From a virus: 38,043 nucleotides of DNA. A model generated the notes under the pieces. That model searched no databases. It saw only the letters and a list, made by a program, of their open reading frames with translations, and was not told where the DNA came from. Where the stretch lies: IMG/VR virus record IMGVR_UViG_3300006751_000040, positions 1 to 38,043 of that record; one strand, given 5' to 3'. The position numbers and the translations under genes are program-made. Positions 34,825 to 38,043 of the stretch are shown here, one piece after another; the first letter of the stretch is position 1, and every line of letters starts with the position of its first letter.

Positions 34825-34995
34825 TTTCTCTCCAATTTAAAAGGGATAAGCATATTTACGTGTCTCGGTTTCCATATGTCCGACCTTATCCCTTACCTCT
34901 TAGGCTAATGCCCAAATTGTTGAGTAGATAGCTGTGAGGATAATACGAATGTATTGTTTCATCAAGTCGTAAGGGAGCGTATCTACTCAGGCAGA
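34825..34995. other. 171-base intergenic region with two 10-bp inverted repeats
   Basis: AAGGGATAAG at 34841-34850 pairs with CTTATCCCTT at 34885-34894 (34-base gap). TGAGTAGATA at 34921-34930 pairs with TATCTACTCA at 34980-34989 (49-base gap). Both are perfect 10-bp arms, and the region has no credible gene of useful size. Candidate origin, operator pair or structured RNA; it does not fold as a tRNA. Confidence 0.6.
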
Positions 34996-35148
34996 TTAAT
35001 TAGAACGCGATTTCTTTTTTGTCCTAATTCTGTGTTTACCAGTACTATCATATCTCCAACCTTCCAGTTCGACCATATCATTGATACGTTCGTAGTATTC
35101 TGGATTGTTGCTCATATCCTCTATGAGTTTATTTTTAATGTATGACAT
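34996..35148 (-). CDS. Small hypothetical protein
   Basis: A 50-residue ORF whose ATG overlaps the stop of the next gene upstream (TAATG). The N-terminal helix (IKNKLIEDMSNNPEYYERINDMV) is followed by a very basic C-terminus (GKHRIRTKKKSRSN). The tail could contact nucleic acid. Function unknown. Confidence 0.55.
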   Translation of the reverse strand: MSYIKNKLIEDMSNNPEYYERINDMVELEGWRYDSTGKHRIRTKKKSRSN

Positions 35149-35663
35149 TAGAATGGTATTTCTGCAGTCATAGTTTCACGTTCAGCAACACCATTGTCAC
35201 TTTTCAATACATATTTATGATAATATGCTTCAGCTTTCTTTTGCCAAAACATAATATCATCTTCATTGAATGTATCTACAGCATTATTAAATACTGTTGG
35301 TGCAGTTTGTTTTAATATACGAAAATAATCACCATCTTTATATAGATAGATATTTAACGTACATCCATTTAAGTTTTCAGGTTCATCAGATAATTTTACT
35401 ACCATATTACCATCAGGACCTTCTAACCCTTCAACTATACCAGCATTTGCGAATCTAAATAGCTGTCCAACTGCAAACTCTTCTCCATCTTTATTACGAG
35501 TTTCATATATCCTCATATTTAAAGATTCAGGATATCCGTCAAACCATACGTCAATGAATTTACTTCCATTGTATACACCATATTCGGCTCGTTGGACTGT
35601 TGCTGTGTTCCAGCCAGAGTGAAAGTTTCCACCTCCACCCTTTTTGATTGTCAATGTTCTCAT
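35148..35663 (-). CDS. Acidic protein next to ERF (possible ssDNA-binding-like)
   Basis: 171 residues translated from a TAATG overlap with the ERF gene. It opens with MRTLTIKKGGGGNFHSGWNTATV and continues as a beta-rich domain (FIDVWFDGYPESLNMRIYE, then EEFAVGQLFRFANAG) with an acidic C-terminus. Proteins with this opening are often found beside phage annealing recombinases, and an OB-fold ssDNA-binding role is a reasonable guess from context. The sequence itself does not prove it. Confidence 0.65.
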   Translation of the reverse strand: MRTLTIKKGGGGNFHSGWNTATVQRAEYGVYNGSKFIDVWFDGYPESLNMRIYETRNKDGEEFAVGQLFRFANAGIVEGLEGPDGNMVVKLSDEPENLNGCTLNIYLYKDGDYFRILKQTAPTVFNNAVDTFNEDDIMFWQKKAEAYYHKYVLKSDNGVAERETMTAEIPF

Positions 35664-36211
35664 TATGCAGTAACTCCTTTATTTGTACTGTTGGTTGTTT
35701 TACGATGAGGCGCAGTTTCTACCCGTAGAGATTCAGAATGTATCTGACTCAATCCTTTGGCAGTTACAGCAGCATTCCCATCATCATCATGTTGTGCTAC
35801 TCCAGTTAACGCTGACAAACCATAACGTCTTCCATATGTACATGCAGCACCAATAGCATGTGCATCTTTCTTACCTCCAATAGGCATCCGTATCTCACTA
35901 CGAGTCCATTGGCCAGATTCATGTAATAAGGTTGTAGTTACATAGAATCCATTTGTTGATGTACAGAATCTGTTACCTTGTAATACTGATAATCCATGTT
36001 TTGTTAATGCTGGCAAGGATGATTGTATTACGGCATGCAGGTCTGCATATTTACTATTGAAAAAAGGATTCGTGCTTGATACCTGAGCTCCTTTAATTTC
36101 AGCCTGTGCTTTTGACAGTGCCTGAGCTAATTTATCAATCTTTTCAGATTTCCATTCTTCAGTTGTTGTTTGAATAGTTACCTCTTCGGTAACAGGTGTT
36201 GTATCGTCCAT
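35663..36211 (-). CDS. ERF-family single-strand annealing protein
   Basis: 182 residues. Residues ~28-145 match the ERF recombinase family: a helix KLAQALSKAQAEIKGA, NPFFNSKYADLHAVIQSSLPAL, then GLSVLQG, then a tight strand region ending AIGAACTYGRRYGLSALTGV. The conserved pattern F-x-S-K-Y-A and Y-x-x-R-Y-x-L-x-x-L is clear. It anneals complementary single strands for phage recombination and replication. AAAGGAGAG precedes ATG 36211. It heads an operon of at least two genes, downstream of a terminator for the E1-JAB genes. Confidence 0.9.
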   Translation of the reverse strand: MDDTTPVTEEVTIQTTTEEWKSEKIDKLAQALSKAQAEIKGAQVSSTNPFFNSKYADLHAVIQSSLPALTKHGLSVLQGNRFCTSTNGFYVTTTLLHESGQWTRSEIRMPIGGKKDAHAIGAACTYGRRYGLSALTGVAQHDDDGNAAVTAKGLSQIHSESLRVETAPHRKTTNSTNKGVTA

Positions 36212-36277
36212 TTTCTCTCCTTTAATTGACTATATAAATTACTAAATTCTAAATTCCAAAACAAGTAAAATATATCT

Positions 36278-36286
36278 ATTATCACA
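36278..36286 (-). promoter_or_regulatory. Candidate extended -10 promoter for the ERF operon
   Basis: TGTGATAAT on the minus strand matches an extended -10 (TG-N-GATAAT). It lies about 67 bases upstream of the ERF ATG and just after the terminator hairpin of the upstream genes. No good -35 is visible at the usual distance, and the region is very AT-rich, so the match may be chance. Confidence 0.3.
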
Positions 36287-36310
36287 CTTTATGTTATAAT
36301 TTATAAGAAA

Positions 36311-36332
36311 AGGTGAGCGAAGCTCCTCACCT
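36311..36332 (-). terminator. Rho-independent terminator after the E1-like gene
   Basis: AGGTGAG and CTCACCT arms of seven pairs, with an extra inner GAGC/GCTC pairing possible. On the minus strand it is followed by TTTTCTTATAAATT and it begins eight bases after the E1-like stop codon. The plus side also has a short T-run, so it might work in both directions. Confidence 0.7.
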
Positions 36333-36340
36333 GATTTTTC

Positions 36341-36994
36341 TCAGTTTATCTGTAACATCATTGTTGGAAAATTAAATACAATCTTCTTTTCATACGGTTG
36401 ATTAGTAATTAACTTTCTAACTGCATTTACTATGAAGCTACCACTCATGTTTGAACAATAACTGGTAGCTTTACGGTTACAAGGTTCAACATCACCTTCG
36501 GTATCTGCATACCATGTTGCCTTGTACTTTTTTAACGTAGGAGCTTTAAACACATACTGTTGGTAGTGTTCTGCTCCCATCCTCCCGTCAATTATGAATA
36601 ACGGGCGTGTACCTCCCGTACACAGCGCCTCTACTGCGTGTAACCTAGCTTCCATTGAATCGAAACCCAATATGGCTACATTACGTTCACCAGCACACAA
36701 TTCTTTAAATGTTTCATTGAATTGAAATATGTTAGTATCTGAATTAATATCGTTTAATATAGTAGCCAATGCTGTTACTTTTGGCTGACCAATATGACGC
36801 ATATCATACTGGGAAACTCCGATATTCTCTACATCTACTTTATCATAATCATATAGACATAGATTAGTTGCACCCATCCTAACAAGCTGAAGAGCTGCGG
36901 AACTACCAATAGCTCCGCAACCCAATACGTGATAGGTGTACTCATGTATAGTATTAACTATTCCATCATATCTTGATGTTAAGTCAGCTGCCAT
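36341..36994 (-). CDS. ThiF/E1-like adenylyltransferase
   Basis: 217 residues with GGAG before ATG 36994. The Rossmann opening HVLGCGAIGSSAALQLVRMG (G25-x-G27-x-x-G30) is followed by LYDYDKVDVENIG (D49, N57) and G69-Q-P-K72, then ILGFDSMEAR. This is the ATP- and substrate-adenylating core of ThiF/MoeB/E1 enzymes. The usual N-x-x-R-Q arginine is replaced (NIGVSQ). C172 and C180 are candidates for a thiolate or metal site. It would activate the C-terminus of a small ubiquitin-like or sulphur-carrier protein. The partner is the adjacent JAB gene, overlapping by 16 bases. No ubiquitin-like protein or E2 is recognised in the window. Confidence 0.88.
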   Translation of the reverse strand: MAADLTSRYDGIVNTIHEYTYHVLGCGAIGSSAALQLVRMGATNLCLYDYDKVDVENIGVSQYDMRHIGQPKVTALATILNDINSDTNIFQFNETFKELCAGERNVAILGFDSMEARLHAVEALCTGGTRPLFIIDGRMGAEHYQQYVFKAPTLKKYKATWYADTEGDVEPCNRKATSYCSNMSGSFIVNAVRKLITNQPYEKKIVFNFPTMMLQIN

Positions 36995-37878
36995 TGAGTC
37001 TCCTTTACTGCTATATCTTCAAGAAATTGATAAGGATATTTATGCTGTGCAGCATGAAATAACATACCTTCTGACTCACAGTGAACTCTAATTGTAGATT
37101 TAACTTTCACTAATTCTCCATTTAAATCACTGATAGCTTCAACATAATCCTTATACTGCAATGTACCATCCATATAATGATCATTTAATTCATCAACAGC
37201 ACTACAAGCCCAAGATCTACCATTATATTTAGTTAATGTGTCACCAACATGTGGATATTCATTATAACCATTATAACCACCATAGATACCAAAATCATCT
37301 CCATATACATTTGTATCTAGAAGAGATGTTTGTTTACCATTTAGTTTACCTGATTTAACTGTACTCCACACACGAGTACTGCATTGTTCTTCTACTTCCT
37401 TAGTAATACTATCTGGTATTTTCTTATCTGTTACACCAAGTATTTCTAAATCAGTATCAATGTACATCTGCTGTGGTTTCCAAGCCATTATCCTGAATTT
37501 ATATTCCTCTTTTATGTTAACTACAAGGAATACACTCCAAGTACCACTAGCATATTCATCCATTGTCCTTGTATCGGTCCCAGACCAGAAGGCTCCCATA
37601 TTACCATGGCTATGCCACCACATGAATTGTACATCATTTCCATGTTTTAACGCCATATCCACATAGTATGCAGCTAATGCTTCTTTATCCAGAACACAAT
37701 TACCTCCTGAAGTTTCTTGCTTCAAGATTGTAGGATGTGATATAAGATATGTATCTTCATTAGGTACAGGATTAACTACAGCCATTCCACCAATCTCATC
37801 CTTTTCGCTGGTGTATCTAGCTCTAGCATAATTGATTATCTTATTCCAATCTTTCTTACCAATTGTAAAAGTTGCCAT
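36979..37878 (-). CDS. JAMM/JAB-domain metalloprotease
   Basis: 299 residues with AAGGAG before ATG 37878. Residues ~1-130 are a JAB/MPN domain: E28 in DEIGGM, then H89-S-H91 with seven residues to S99 and D102. That is an exact H-x-H-x7-S-x-x-D zinc site, as in active JAMM peptidases, which cut isopeptide or C-terminal bonds of ubiquitin-like proteins. Residues ~140-299 form a second, Tyr/Asp-rich region that I do not recognise, perhaps for partner binding. Its stop overlaps the E1-like start. Confidence 0.88.
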   Translation of the reverse strand: MATFTIGKKDWNKIINYARARYTSEKDEIGGMAVVNPVPNEDTYLISHPTILKQETSGGNCVLDKEALAAYYVDMALKHGNDVQFMWWHSHGNMGAFWSGTDTRTMDEYASGTWSVFLVVNIKEEYKFRIMAWKPQQMYIDTDLEILGVTDKKIPDSITKEVEEQCSTRVWSTVKSGKLNGKQTSLLDTNVYGDDFGIYGGYNGYNEYPHVGDTLTKYNGRSWACSAVDELNDHYMDGTLQYKDYVEAISDLNGELVKVKSTIRVHCESEGMLFHAAQHKYPYQFLEDIAVKETQWQLT

Positions 37879-37893
37879 GTTCTTTCTCCTTAT

Positions 37894-38043
37894 TTAAAAT
37901 GGTTGTCTAACTCTTGTTCCATCATCCAATATAATGTCCTGTTCTCTATCACCTTGAATAGGTGGTTCAGCAATATTAGGATTTCTAGAAACTGCCCATG
38001 TTATCATTTCATTTTGTAGCCTGTTTTGATCTTCATCATTCTC
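37894..38043 (-). CDS. Edge-truncated gene upstream of the JAB gene
   Basis: The last 49 residues of an ORF open to the right edge, ending 15 bases before the JAB ATG on the minus strand. The segment contains QNEMITWAVSRNPNIAEPP and ends with GTRVRQPF. It lacks a Gly-Gly end and cannot be identified. It is co-directional with the JAB and E1-like genes and so probably in their operon. Confidence 0.6.
   Translation of the reverse strand, partial: ENDEDQNRLQNEMITWAVSRNPNIAEPPIQGDREQDIILDDGTRVRQPF

Noticed and set aside
34892-34952. 20-codon minus-strand ORF encoding a hydrophobic peptide in the inverted-repeat gap
   Set aside because: No ribosome site and its length is within chance; its bases also overlap an arm of an inverted repeat. 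Not listed as a gene.
34921-34989. tRNA or tRNA-like fold
   Set aside because: The 10-bp closing stem is longer than an acceptor stem and no T-arm, anticodon stem or T-loop sequence fits.

Overview
This window is part of the genome of a tailed bacteriophage, probably podovirus-like with a large ejection apparatus. Genes are packed almost without gaps, and many are joined by TAATG or ATGA overlaps. The DNA is AT-rich, and the gene content is structural, lysis and replication/recombination. No terminase, portal, major capsid protein, DNA polymerase or integrase is visible, so the genome continues past both edges. I cannot name the host; codon use and content do not decide it. I see no rRNA, tRNA, CRISPR array or insertion sequence.

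The plus strand from the left edge to about 30.3 kb is one long late (virion and lysis) block. In order it holds: a long coiled-coil protein with YQAEV repeats (cut by the left edge); three small paralogous virion proteins; a tail fibre/spike with a C-terminal S74 auto-processing chaperone; a neck-like protein that appears split over two ORFs; a LamG-domain surface protein and small accessory virion proteins; and a lysis module (lysozyme-like endolysin, holin-like protein, metallophosphoesterase, small membrane proteins). After these come a 738-aa structural protein, a tail-collar fibre and an ejection-type set. That set includes a GNAT acetyltransferase, a Hint-domain protein, coiled-coil proteins, a 2977-aa giant, a 915-aa protein and a 352-aa protein.

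The minus strand from the right edge down to 30.5 kb is an early/middle block that converges on the late block at about 30.30-30.47 kb. In transcription order it has: an edge-truncated gene, a JAMM/JAB metalloprotease, a ThiF/E1-like adenylyltransferase and a hairpin terminator. Then follow an ERF single-strand annealing recombinase, an adjacent acidic protein, several micro-genes, a zinc-finger protein, a winged-helix protein, a zinc-ribbon protein, a primase (AEP)-DnaB-like helicase fusion, a DUF1599-like protein, more small proteins and a PD-(D/E)XK nuclease.

Three things stand out. (1) The 508-aa protein at 14253-15779 carries a Hint (intein-fold) domain in permuted order. Its N-terminus starts just after where block A should be, and a 17-residue block-A-like segment beginning with Cys sits at the C-terminus of the same chain. 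IntC-cargo-IntN is the layout that can circularise or concatenate a protein. (2) The 2977-aa virion-region protein has a DFDGD motif and an upstream segment resembling the RNA polymerase beta subunit, in beta then beta-prime order. It is a candidate virion-carried, single-chain, two-barrel RNA polymerase, as known in crAss-like phages. (3) A JAB protease and an E1-like enzyme form a coupled gene pair reminiscent of ubiquitin-like modification or demodification systems. All three rest on motif reading and need structure or profile searches.
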